This document shows, piece by piece, positions 52,901-64,000 of a stretch of 64,000 nucleotides of DNA (position 1 is its first letter; each line of letters starts with the position of its first letter). The position numbers and the translations under genes were made by a program. The notes beneath the pieces are model-generated. The model was not told the origin of the DNA. It made no database searches and saw only the letters and a list, made by a program, of their open reading frames with translations. Source of the DNA: Heterodera schachtii (Eukaryota > Nematoda > Chromadorea > Rhabditida > Heteroderidae); NCBI GenBank assembly GCA_023374025.1, contig SIJG01000033.1, positions 1,304,377 through 1,368,376 of the forward strand, read 5' to 3'.

Positions 52901-55900
52901 ATTTTTTAATTGATTTTTTAATCTCGCTGGAGTTGAGCCGAGATGCCACAATTGAGTTTAAAAATTCCAAATCCTTTGTGAATTAATAGTTAAAATTATT
53001 TTTAAATATTTCTCTTATTTTTCCAATAAATGGAAAATAATTCAGAATTATATTTTGTTTTCAATAAAAATCATAGCTCTTCATTTAAAAAATAATAAAT
53101 ATTATTATTATTAAGAATATTAAAAGCAATAAAATTAATTGTTAAAGTTTATTAAATTTTATTAAACATTTGATTTGAATTTTTTTAATAGTCTATTTTA
53201 AAGTGCTTTAAATATACGAAAATTTGAAAACAAATTTATTAAACTTTAACAAATTAATTATAAATTAATGTAAAGCTTAAAATAATTAAATTTATTTTAA
53301 CTCATTTTGTTTAAGTTTCTCTCTAGAGATGGAAATTTAAGTAAAATGATTTTTTTCTGCGACTCAAATTTTTAAAATAACTTAAAAATTATTTTATCTC
53401 TTGTTTTGTTGGAAGCTTATAATATAATATGACTTTTTTTTACTAATCAAATTTCGAAAAATGTCGAAAATACAAGTTAGAGCCGGTAAAAAGGAAATTG
53501 AAATTCGGCAGAATTTTCTGCAATTGTTGAGAAAAACCGGGGAAATAGCACAAAAATGCTTTGAAAAGCAAATCAAAAAAAAAAAACAAATTTATGAAAA
53601 TTTCCAAAGACCAAAATATGCTCTCAAAACCCAAAAATGGCCAAATATGCATTTCTTCTCGAAAACCCCCAAAATATGCTTTTATATGCACTAAAAATCT
53701 TCACCAAATCAAAAAATTTTAACGCAGAAATGCTATTTTTGAGCCTCTTTCTTCATAGCATATGCGCAGAAAAAATATGCAAAATGATAAAAAATCGAAA
53801 TACGCTTTTGGGCTTACCTAGTGACCCTGAAATTCCTTCGTTACCAAAAATTGTGAAAAGATGACCTAAAGTCCATTAACAAAAAAAAAAATTATAATCA
53901 GAAGATACCAAGAGAAATAACTTTTTAAGATTCATTTTAAGCATAAACATAGGTGTCTGCAATTAATGGAACGCTCAACTAAATATTTATTTCATTTGCT
54001 CTATTTAGTATATTGTAAACTCCCAAATAATTTGATAAAAGAATAAATGTAAAAATATAAATTCCCAAAAAAATTTTTGAAGTGTAATTGCTATTTTCTG
54101 ATGATTCAGAAAAGCCATACTTAAAATGATTTATAAACTATTTACAAATGTTTGAAACTACTAAACATGCATTTTTCTTTCTCTTGTTTTGACTTTTTTC
54201 TTGTTTTGGGCTTTATAATTAGCCAAAATTAGTTAAAAAAGGGACTCAAAACACTATAAAAAAATAGGGTGGGTCACGTTTAACCGAACTAAACCGAAAA
54301 CGGGCGTTTCGAAAACTGGCCTAACCGAAAACCGGGGGTACTGGTTTTGCGGTTTTAAAAATACACACCTAAAAATGGCAGCTTGTCGGAAATTAACAAC
54401 TTTTTTTATAAAAGAAAAGAGTATTTTCACCAAAATTTGAATCATTAACAGGGATGCGATTTATATGTGCTTAAAATTCTGGAGAAAGTATATAGATATT
54501 GTCTTATTTTAATGATATTTTCGAAAAAATTTCAAAATATTTTTATTTTTGCCAAAATTGTAATTTTTATGTGACAAATAGAGCTTCTCGCCTCGATTCC
54601 ATAACTTTAATTACCTTCAAAATCGCAAATTTGGTCATTTTTAAACAAAATTCATTGTGAACTTGCACTTAAATTTCACTATTTAACGGTATAATTTTAT
54701 GTCTTTTATTTCCAATTAATAGATTTTATTTTATTTGCTTTTGCCAAATTCCTCCATTAAAATTATGTATAAATTATATTTGTTTTTCTCATGCAGTCTT
54801 CAGCTCGAAACCAAAATTTATTCAGCTGGATATATTTTTAAGAAGAAGTAAATTTTTATAAAAAAACAAAAATAAATTTGATATTATTTTTGTGTTGTTC
54901 CTTAATTTCATTTCATTCCTTCACAGTTTACTTTTTTCAATAATTTCACTGGCAATTATATTTTTAACGTGAACTCTGAAAAAAGTACAATTAATTCAGA
55001 ATTTCTTAATTGCAATCATCAATACAACAAAAATCGGGACTTTTTTTTAATTTATGTATTGATTTATTCAAATAATAAGTTACCATATTTAATAATATAA
55101 ATATAAATATTTTAAATTTTAGATTATTTTATTTCATCTTGTTTGTTTCTCCATTAAGATTAAACTAAAGGTAAATTCATTTAATTTAAATTATTTTAAG
55201 CAATTGCTGTTTGAGTTCCAATCACATAACCAGCAACTGTTTTTGGTTTTAGTAAATTTATATGTTTTCTTCAATAATTTTCTATTTTTCCTTTTATTTA
55301 TAGATAATTTTTATTTTATATTTATTTTCATTTTAATTTCTTGCTAAGCCAACACATCAAAATCCATGTGCCATTTATTGGAAAAAATTATTTAAGGATA
55401 ATAATTTTTTAATTTTTCACCTTCTGCAATTCGATTGTATCAATATTGATTCAAATTCATTTATTTTAAAACTATAAATGAAATTTACTATTTTTTCTCA
55501 TTTTTATAAAACAATTAATTTAAATTAAATTAAATGCTTGTTCGTTACTATAGTTTCTAATTTCGAAATTTTATTTATTATTTTTCTGATATTTAATTTC
55601 GGATTAAAAAATAATTTAAACTTTTTTAATGACATTCTGTTGGTCGCTCCTTAAATTTTTTTTTTTAATTTCGTTCTATTAAATTTTGTTTTTATACCAA
55701 ATTCAATACTTGATTAATTAAAACAATGAAGAATTAATTGTGGTAATCCTCCCAGGAGTAGCAGTTTGTTGCATTTGTCGCAATGGACAAAAATACAATT
55801 AATTCATTGTCAGTGATTTGTTTTTTACAAAAAAAATAATAAATAATATTTTGATGTTTTGAATTATATTTATTTAAGAATATTCTTTAAATAGATTATC

Positions 55901-57486
55901 ATATTAAAGGATATTTACTTTTTCATTCATTTAATTAAGTGTATTTAATCTTTTGATCGGTATTAATCAATTTCACTCAGTTTGTTAGACAATTTAATTT
56001 TGGCTTCCCTCTTTAGGCTTTATGTTTGTTTATGTTTTGCGATATTTTTGTTCCTAATTTAAACTTATTTTATTTTTTGTTATGTTTTAATTTAATATTT
56101 TATTAGGCCTAAATGAAAATGCTTCTGCTAGCAAAGCAGGAACATTTTTATTTAAAAATTGAGTTTCGGTTTATTTTTATTTTTATTGAGTTTAGCTAAA
56201 TTTAGAATTGTGCAATTCCTAGTCTAACAATGTAAAAAATGAATACCTTTTCACCTGCTTTTAAATACATAAATGCTTGTTATGTAATGTATTTTTGATG
56301 TTTAAATTTTTGTTTTTGTTTACTTCATTCTCCATCTCTTCACCATTGATTTTTATTTATTTCTAAATTTTTAATTTTTTAAAATTAAAGATTTAATTAA
56401 CATAAGCTATTTAATTATTTTATAAATGATTGATACTTATAAAAATAAAAACCTTTATATTTGCGTTTTTCCATTATTTTTAAAAATTTCCTTAGCAACT
56501 TCCACCCTCTTTTTGTTTTATTAATTAATAGATTAATTAATGGAAGTATTTTTTAAATCAATACTACTTAATTATACATTTTCTTTATGAATTATTACAT
56601 TTTATATTCTTTTCACCATATTTTATGAAAAAAAATTTTTGAAAAAAAATGCAAAGGTTAATTATAATAATTTGACTTTTTCTACAATATTATTATAGAA
56701 TTCTTATTATATTATCAAACACTTGTTAATTCATGGCTGCATGTGTTGCCTCATGTTCGCAAATTATCATATTATTATTATTATTGTTATCAAAATTCGT
56801 GTTTAAAACTTCTTCAGTTTGAGATTTTTTTCATTTAATAAATTTCTATTTTCTGGTTATAGTGTATGTTTGTTTTTAGTTATTTTTAACTTTTATTTTG
56901 ATTTATTTTAAGGTTTTATCAATTTTTCGAGTCTATGAATAAAAATATTTTAATTGAGCTGGCTTTGTTTATTATTGTGAATCAAAAGTTTTTGAATTTT
57001 ATGTGCTATTTGCTAAATAAAATATATTTAAAACACATAGCAAATTTTTAATTGATTTTATTTTTTAAATAATGGAATACATAATTCACTATCAATTCAA
57101 ATTTCAATAATACCGGCAATGTTTTTTGAGCCGAGAAGGCACAATTGAGTTTAAAATGACAAAATAAATTGTTAAAATTCAACATGCAAAAATTTCCGCA
57201 ATTATTGAGTTAGCTGGGGAAATTGAAACTCGTGCAAAACCTAAATTGAAAAATTTCTTCGAAACGAAAATAGACCCTAATGATAAATCAGAAAAAAATT
57301 AGAAATGACAATCGACAAAAAAAAATGCAGCCGCTGATCGAGAAAAAGCATCATTTAGCGACAAGTCGATAGCTGCTGAAGATGGCTGGCGAGAGCAAAA
57401 ACGGTGATTCAGCGACTGAATCAAACAATTCACATTTTACATATTTTTAAACACTTTTTATTCACAAAGCGCAGTAAAAAAAGAGG
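49974..57486. other. AT-rich repeat-rich region, no gene seen
   Basis: No supported coding sequence over 7.5 kb. Holds a 29-bp tandem duplication at about 50150-50208, an inverted copy of the TTCTTGTCAAGAA module at 51319-51367, terminus-like starts at about 52010 (TAGGGCTGCGACTTTTGG), 54266 (TAGGGTGGGTCACG followed by AACCGAAAAC words) and 54450 (CAGGGATGCGATTTATATG), and an ATATGC-rich block at about 53470-53870 related to 57950-58230. Confidence 0.45.
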
Positions 57487-57648
57487 CTACCCGACATTTG
57501 AGGACTTGACATTTGAGGACCCGACATTTGAGGATTTGACATTTGAGGACCCGACAATTGCGGATATTCCCGACATTTGAGGACCCGACTTTTGAGGACC
57601 CGACATTTGAGGATTTTACATTTGAGGACCCGACATTTGCGGATATAC
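57487..57648 (+). repeat. Minisatellite of a 15-bp unit
   Basis: About ten head-to-tail units of GACATTTGAGGACCC, with variants such as GACATTTGAGGATTT and GACATTTGCGGATAT. The unit length is a multiple of three, so both strands stay open and give spurious repetitive ORFs. Confidence 0.85.
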
Positions 57649-60600
57649 ACAATTTAAAAAAAATAAATGAAAGTAAGGCATTATAAAAAAGAGAAAAAGC
57701 CTTTCCCAAGGGCCAAGGGTGCAATGTGTTAAAAAGCATTAAGGACAACCGAATAATTTAAATATTTGACAGCGCAAATAATGATTTCAAATTTAATTTT
57801 GGAGATTAACAGCCTTTTTGTTTCTTAATGATTTACAAGTCATCCTAACTCCAGCAGAGAATTTCCAAATCCAATGACAAATTTAAGAATTATTTGTTAA
57901 CCTTCGGCACACGAAATAAATAAAGAAAATTTTGAAAATTCTAAAAATGGTAAGAAAGTTGATTTTTAGTGGTGTATTTTTCAATTTTTTGTGTATTTCT
58001 GACAAATTTTTCTCAAAAAGGCCTAAATATAAATATATGCAAAATATGTGCCAACCCCCTGAAATATGTGCGATATGTTTTTATGCGCCAAAAGACCAAA
58101 ATAAGTGTTTTTATATTTTTATAAGTCGCTCTAACTCAAAATTGTTCAGAGAAAATGCAATTTTTGGGCTTCTCTCGTCGTAACTAAGCCGCGAAAAATA
58201 TATGTAAAAAATAAAAATCCGGTCTCTAATAATAAATCTTTTAATGGACATATTTTATTTATGGTTCTTAATAAAAAAGTTTTGAATTTTAGTTTGTTAT
58301 TTGTGTTAAAATTAAAAACTGTAAATTTATATGATTTTACTTTAACAATTTGTAATAGAACACACTATTCACAAGTTTATTCAGATCTCCAGAATATAGG
58401 TTATGTTTTTTTTTATTGGTAAATTGGAGAGAAATCAGACAGGTCTATTTTTAATAATTAAATTGATAATATTAATTTTTGTTGTGCATTTTTTAAAAAC
58501 CTGAAAATTTTTAGAAGCAGATTTTGTCAAGAAAATAACCAAATTTTGATTTTGAGCAAGTTTTGGACAAATTACCAAAATTTTTTGCATCCGTGCCATT
58601 GGTGGCAAATCAATTTTCAATAATTTTGCAAAATGTTAATCTTTATTAACCCAAAGCAATTTAAATTCTAAAAGATGGAAGATAATAAAAGTTTTGTTAT
58701 TATAATAATAAAAGGCAGAGATTTATTATTTTTGATTAAAATATGATTTATATTAATTAAATTTTGATCCTTATTTTTTTTTATTCCTATTAGAGAATCA
58801 TTTTATATCCTATCATCATATTTATGCATTAATTGTATTCTTAATTAAAAAAAATAAAAATTGACATTTAAAGATTATATTTTCAATTACTTGTTCACTG
58901 TACAGTGAGCTACTTCTTGTTCGCAAACTGTTATCTTTATTATCAAATCTATTTTTAAATTATTATATTTTTGAACTTTTTTTATTTCAATAAAGATATA
59001 TTATTTTTTAGTATTTTGAACATAGATTTTTCATAACATTAGACAAAATATTTTTTATCTGAGCAAATTCTAAATATTATGAATTTTTGAATTAAATAAG
59101 TTATTTTGTTTTATTTTTATTTTTAATTAATAAAGTTTTATTGATTTACTTTACCTATACAGAATAAATTGTTCAACATTTTATCAGGATATTGGTGATG
59201 GTTAATTTTTTATTTTATTTTAATCTGATGAACGGAAAAAGTAGATTTATTTTTTAAATATTTTTATATTAATTATATTATTTAATAATTTAATAGATTA
59301 ACTGTTTTTAGATTTTTAATTAAAATTATTTAAAATTTGATTTTGTTTTTTTTATTTTTCTTTTATTGCATTCTCTGCGAAAATGCTAAGTTCATTTTTA
59401 GAATTATTCTTATTATTTTTAAGTTTATTATGCATGTGATTTTTATTATTTAAAAAAGGTAAGCAATTGCTTAAATAATTGATAAATAATAAACAAATCT
59501 TTTTAGAAGTTCCGCGGGCTAAGAAATTTATAATTTTTTAAATTTGCTTTGTTATAATATTACAAAAGTTTTTATTTTAATTTTACAGTTATATGTTCCA
59601 TTAATTTCGTTTATTTAATTTATGGTCATTTCTTTTTCGTTTAACCTTAAACTAAAAAAAATAAATTTAATATAATTTTTTGGTTTGCAATACTCAAGGT
59701 AATATTTTTTAAATTAGCACTTTGATTCACTGCTAACAATGCTTTATTGTTTCTATAATATGGTAATTTTTAAAATTTATTTATTTGAAAAACACTGAGA
59801 AAAACATATGTTTAATAAAAGACTTTAAAAAATAAAGAATATTTTAAAACCTTTTTCTAATCGGTCATTATAAGTTTTATTCTCTTTTCATTTAGCGAGT
59901 AAATCAAGCAAAAAATTAATTATTTAAAAATGTCATTTTTAGCGGAAGTATTTTTTGAAGAAAAATATCTTTTTATTCAATTACAAAATTTCATATTTAA
60001 AGAATTGAAGGATCTTTTGATTTCTGACTCATCATTGTTAGAAAATTGAATTTTGTAATCAATATTTTTAGGTTTTTAGTTTAAAAAAAATATTCTTAAA
60101 ATACATTTACAATCAATAATAATCTCTTCTGTTTTCAATTATATAATTATAATTTGTTCTTAATCAATTATATCTTATTTTCATGATATATGTCCATCCT
60201 TTTTGTCAAAGTCCTTCTATCCCTCCAAATAATTATATATTAATGATTTTTTAATTTTTTTTTATTTTATAATGCGTTATTATTGAAATTCCCCATATAT
60301 TTTAAGATTTAAATTATTTCTTTAATTAATATTTTGTGGTTTCATAAATTTTAACTATTGGCTGTAAATTTTAATTAGATAATTTTGTATTATTTTCTTA
60401 ATAGTGCTCGGTCAAAAATGTCTTAGCCACTTTGAAAATAAATTCATTAAACCAATTCCAATTAAATATATTAATTGAAAATAAGGGATTTTAATCATAT
60501 AACTTGATTATCATATTTTAATTCAATTTATAATTTGCCTAATTAAAATAATCAAAATTTTATGCTCTTTTAGCATTTCTCTTTTATAGTCGTCGTATGT

Positions 60601-61529
60601 AGAGAACATAGTTTTAGTATCATCTTTTTTTATTAAGTATTTTTTTACCATTATTTGTTTTTATTTTTTATATTAACTTTTTTAAAGCGGAAATATACAG
60701 GGAAAATGTATGGGAATTAGCACAAAATATTATATTATTCATATGCCTTTTTTATTTATCTCTGTTCAAACCGCATGTGAAGCTTCCAAAGCATTCAATG
60801 CCGCAATTGCGCTCCCGATTTCGACAGTGCCGCTATAGCTCTTGCTTTTCGAAGGTGTTTTTATGAGTCAATTGAATTAACAATTTGAGAGAAAACAGAA
60901 AACAAATTTTCATTACAAGATAATTTAAATTTATTTCGTTTTTATCTACATTTGATAGAATTTATTTTGTATATTAAAAAAATAATTTTCATTTATATTG
61001 ATAACTACAATGATTCTTTATTTTTTAATAAATTATTGATGTAAACTTAAAATGCATGTTAAATACTTTTAAATTTTATTAATTATGGCACATTAATGTT
61101 CTATTTTTTGCTTTTAAATTTATTTATAGACTTTTTTGATCTGTTACATTTTGGCTCGTTATCTGTGCTTCATTGAACAATTTCAGCGATTTTGCGAACA
61201 TGCGAATAAATATTATTATTTATTTGCGTTAGTTTAGTTATTTAGCTTTATAATTTTATATGACTTTTCGTACAATTCGATGGTTACGCAATTTTTGGAA
61301 ATTTGAAGGGGAATTGTTAAATTAAATATGTCATGAGACCAAAGTACGATCTATCGCCAAATGTTGGACAGATATTTTCGTGAATTTTTATGGCGGCAAC
61401 ATATTAAACGACCCAATGTTGATGAATTTGAATTTTACTAAATTTGTGGCCTTTTTGCCGCATACTTAATTTTTTCGTTTTCAAGTTTTTCACTAAATTT
61501 TCACGTAAAACAGTTGTTGCTAAAGATAA

Positions 61530-61757
61530 CGATACTTTCCTGTTCTGTGATCACAGAATTATTATTTTTTCAATCTCCCCCTTTTTAAATAAAAAAAACT
61601 CTTTTCTTCATAATTCTTTACCAAAAACCCAAAATGAATCCCAAGCTGCTTTATTTTCCGATAAAGGAGTATAATTAATAAGAGCAAAACTGCGCTCGCC
61701 TTCGTTGATTTAATAAAATAATAAATTCTGTGGTCGCAGAACAGGAAAGTACCAAAA
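61530..61757. repeat. Inverted-repeat pair, possible MITE
   Basis: ACTTTCCTGTTCTGTGATCAC at about 61538 is matched by the inverse (GTCGCAGAACAGGAAAGT) at about 61733-61751. The 170 bp between are non-coding. Confidence 0.5.
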
Positions 61758-61899
61758 TAAATGTTATGTCCGTGACCAACACCAAAAATTAGTCTTACAA
61801 ATTTCAGGGGGAAGTGACAAAATCTTAAAGTACCAAATCTTATGTGATTACTTGAAAAGTTCCCTTCAAAAAATATTAATAAAGAAAAAAATAAATCGG

Positions 61900-62220
61900 A
61901 GGAACATTGAGGAAGTGAATGAGAATGAGGGGAAATGCAGCCAAAAAGCCAAAAGGACCATTCTAAAGAAAGCGTCGTTTTTTATTGACACAGCAAAGAA
62001 CACAAAAGGAACGGAAGAGGAAGAGAGTGAAAAGAAGAAAGAGCAGAGGAATAAGAGAGAAAATGTACGAGAGAAAAAAAACGAAAGAAGAGAGTATGAG
62101 AAGGAAAGAGAATGGGAGGGAGTAAACGAACGAATGGGAGAGAGAGAGAGAGAATGGGAATTAACGAGACGAATTAGAGAGAAAGAGAGGAGAAAGGCGA
62201 AAAGGAAAATGAAAGTAAAT
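61900..62220 (+). repeat. GA-rich low-complexity tract
   Basis: Purine-rich on the plus strand (GAGAGAGAGAGA at about 62135-62150). Its long frame translates to Glu/Lys/Arg runs and the opposite strand to Ser/Leu/Phe runs, as expected from composition alone. Confidence 0.7.
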
Positions 62221-62519
62221 TTTAATTTGAAATAAATCGTAGACTCACCATTCAAAAGGCAATTCGAAAGACAATTTTATGCTCTTTCTGATAGGCTTCT
62301 TCACTTTTTACAGAAAAATTTTCCCAACCCCTAGGGATTTTTTTTCGAAAATTTTCCCGATTTTCAGTGTATTTTAGGGTGTCCCGATCAGTATGAAGGA
62401 GTGATCTAATCAAGTTGCTGTAAAAGACTTTTTTGATCAGCATCAAAAGTTAGCTTGGCAGAAATTTTTTCAGAATTTTTGGTCCACAAAATATTGATTT
62501 ATTCATTGATAAAGTGACC

Positions 62520-62742
62520 CGTGTTAAACATATGACCACCCAAAATTAGGGGTGGTTGCACTTTGTCTGCTCGCATATTGGCTAAAGAGAATTAATTGAC
62601 ACATATCAGTATCAATCGGTAGCCCATTGAATAAGCTATCGATTGGTATAACGATCTAACATCTGCTAATAGTAGAAAAAAGTTACGGTTAAATTTATAA
62701 AAATTTTTGGGGTGTGTTAAACATATGACCATGACTGTATAA
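62520..62742. mobile_element. Tc1/mariner-like terminal remnants
   Basis: GTGTTAAACATATGACCA occurs at about 62521 and again at about 62713, the second followed by TGACTGTA. Read on the minus strand the latter is TACAGTCATGGTCATATG, the form of a Tc1/mariner terminus next to a TA. The two copies are in direct, not inverted, orientation, so this is a remnant or rearranged pair. Confidence 0.4.
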
Positions 62743-64000
62743 TCAATCATGCCAAATATTTTGGACAATGGTTGATTTCAACAGTTAATTATTTAAATAT
62801 TTCCATTCGCCATAATTTCTCAGCACTTTATTAAGGTTAGCTATGAATTTGCTAATATTTTTTGAAGAATGGCGGAATTTATCTACCGTTAACAAAATAC
62901 AAATTCTAAATCTTTCAGGCAGCTTCCCGTTAAAACATATGGAAAATAATAATTTTAAAAAACTTAAGCAATTGTAAACTTTCATAAAACGTGTTTTCAT
63001 GATAAAAAAATCTTCTTGAAACAAACATTTGTCAAATTTAATAGCATTTTAACACAACGGTAAATATTTCGAAAAATTCATGGGACACAAATTTAAGAAA
63101 TGAAAAAATTTTGACCACAATTTAATTTTTTTTAATGCTATTTAATCATTGCTATAATGTGTGGTATTATGGAAAGTACACGACAATAGTAATTTGACAA
63201 ATTAATTTTTTTTTTGTGCTAAAACTAATTAAAAAATAAATTACACCTGCTAAAATTAAAATCAAATGTAAATGCAATATTAAAAAGGCATTGTTATATA
63301 ATTTTTTAACTTTATATTAATTCAATCATTTGCACTTAACCATTTCATTTGTGAGTCAATTTATAAATATTCATTTATAAATAAAAGTAAATTTAATAGA
63401 TTTTGTTCTGAAAAGAATTTCACGGCTGCTTGAGAAAATAGAATTTAATATTTTTAACAAGAGGCAATATTTTCCAAAAAATTTTTTTTAACTGTGTCTC
63501 AGAAATAAATTAAGAAATTAAAATTTATAAATATTTAAGGCTAATGTAAAAGATCTCGCCCAACCCTAATTGATTAATAATTTTTTTTATTTATAATATT
63601 TTAGATTAAAAATTTTTAATTTAATGGAATTATTTCTATAGTCACATGATAATTATGAAAGTTTGTTACAACTGTTCCCGATTTTGACATCAATTCTATT
63701 CCACCTGACCAGTGGCACCACGCCATTGAAGCAATTCTGCTCATTCTTTCTCAATTATTTTTTATGTAACAAAAAGTCATCAACTCAAAACATGAGTGAA
63801 ATTTTGAAAACATAAATATTTAAATTCAATTTAACATCGTTAAATTTTATATCTAAGGAATTAAATTCTATTCAGAGCCTGAAAATTTGAAAATACGGAA
63901 CGGGAAATCCGCGAAATTCCCGCGATGCCCCCGTCTCCGTCCGGGCTCTAATCGAATAAATTTTTTTTATTCTCCAAATTGGCACAGATTCTTTATACGC

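Larger units (their letters stand above)
57649..64000. other. AT-rich region, no gene called
   Basis: No convincing gene over 6.3 kb. Contents: ATATGTGC-rich repeat (57950-58230), an exon-like GC-richer patch at about 60770-60870 whose minus strand has a short protein-like reading ending in a stop, an inverted pair around 61530-61757, a GA-rich low-complexity tract (61900-62220), Tc1/mariner-like terminal sequences (62512-62740), another protein-like patch at about 63660-63770, and a very short CAGAGCC...GGGCTCTA element at about 63873-63951. Confidence 0.45.

Noticed and set aside
61852..62235. 127-codon Glu/Lys/Arg-rich open frame
   Set aside because: It is a purine-rich low-complexity tract; the opposite strand is open too, and there is no sign of a domain or splice structure.

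Overview
The window is eukaryotic and very AT-rich (roughly three quarters A+T by eye), with short introns, dense repeats and only two recognisable host genes. The best fit is a nematode, probably a tylenchid (plant-parasitic type). The basis is a coiled-coil/SPRY-domain gene of the kind expanded in those worms, a BEL/Pao retrotransposon carrying a phlebovirus-Gc-like envelope as known from nematode Cer and Tas elements, and frequent GC-AG introns. The exact species cannot be read from the sequence.

Layout. 1-5440 is AT-rich and gene-free, with old duplicated blocks. 5441-6285 is a 5'-truncated LINE on the minus strand. 7402-20394 (+) is a nine-exon gene for a coiled-coil plus SPRY protein of 367 aa. 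Its fifth intron is 10.98 kb long because a complete 10.3-kb BEL/Pao element (8742-19058) sits in it in antisense orientation, flanked by a perfect 9-bp direct repeat. The element has two LTRs, gag-protease, RT-RNase H, integrase, an env-like glycoprotein region fused to the integrase C-terminus, and an extra 199-codon ORF. Several frame breaks in pol and env make this copy non-autonomous.

20734-29519 (-) is dihydropyrimidine dehydrogenase (DPYD), reconstructed here as 30 exons and about 1040 codons. It lies tail to tail with the SPRY gene. Four of its introns and one of the SPRY gene use GC donors. Two single-base irregularities disturb its frame.

From 29.9 kb to the end no convincing gene is seen. 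The DNA is a mosaic of short non-autonomous elements. At least five have hAT-like termini and 8-bp target duplications, and they share internal modules although their ends differ. Two foldback elements (34423-35368, 38364-39319) have 8-bp target duplications, the same terminal motif and a near-identical GC-rich core, but unrelated arms. A third foldback (48579-49973) carries part of that core and a GC-rich tandem repeat.

The two host genes show no functional link. DPYD acts in pyrimidine catabolism and the SPRY protein is probably a protein-interaction scaffold. The most unusual content is the modular architecture of the small elements and the organisation of the envelope-bearing retrotransposon.
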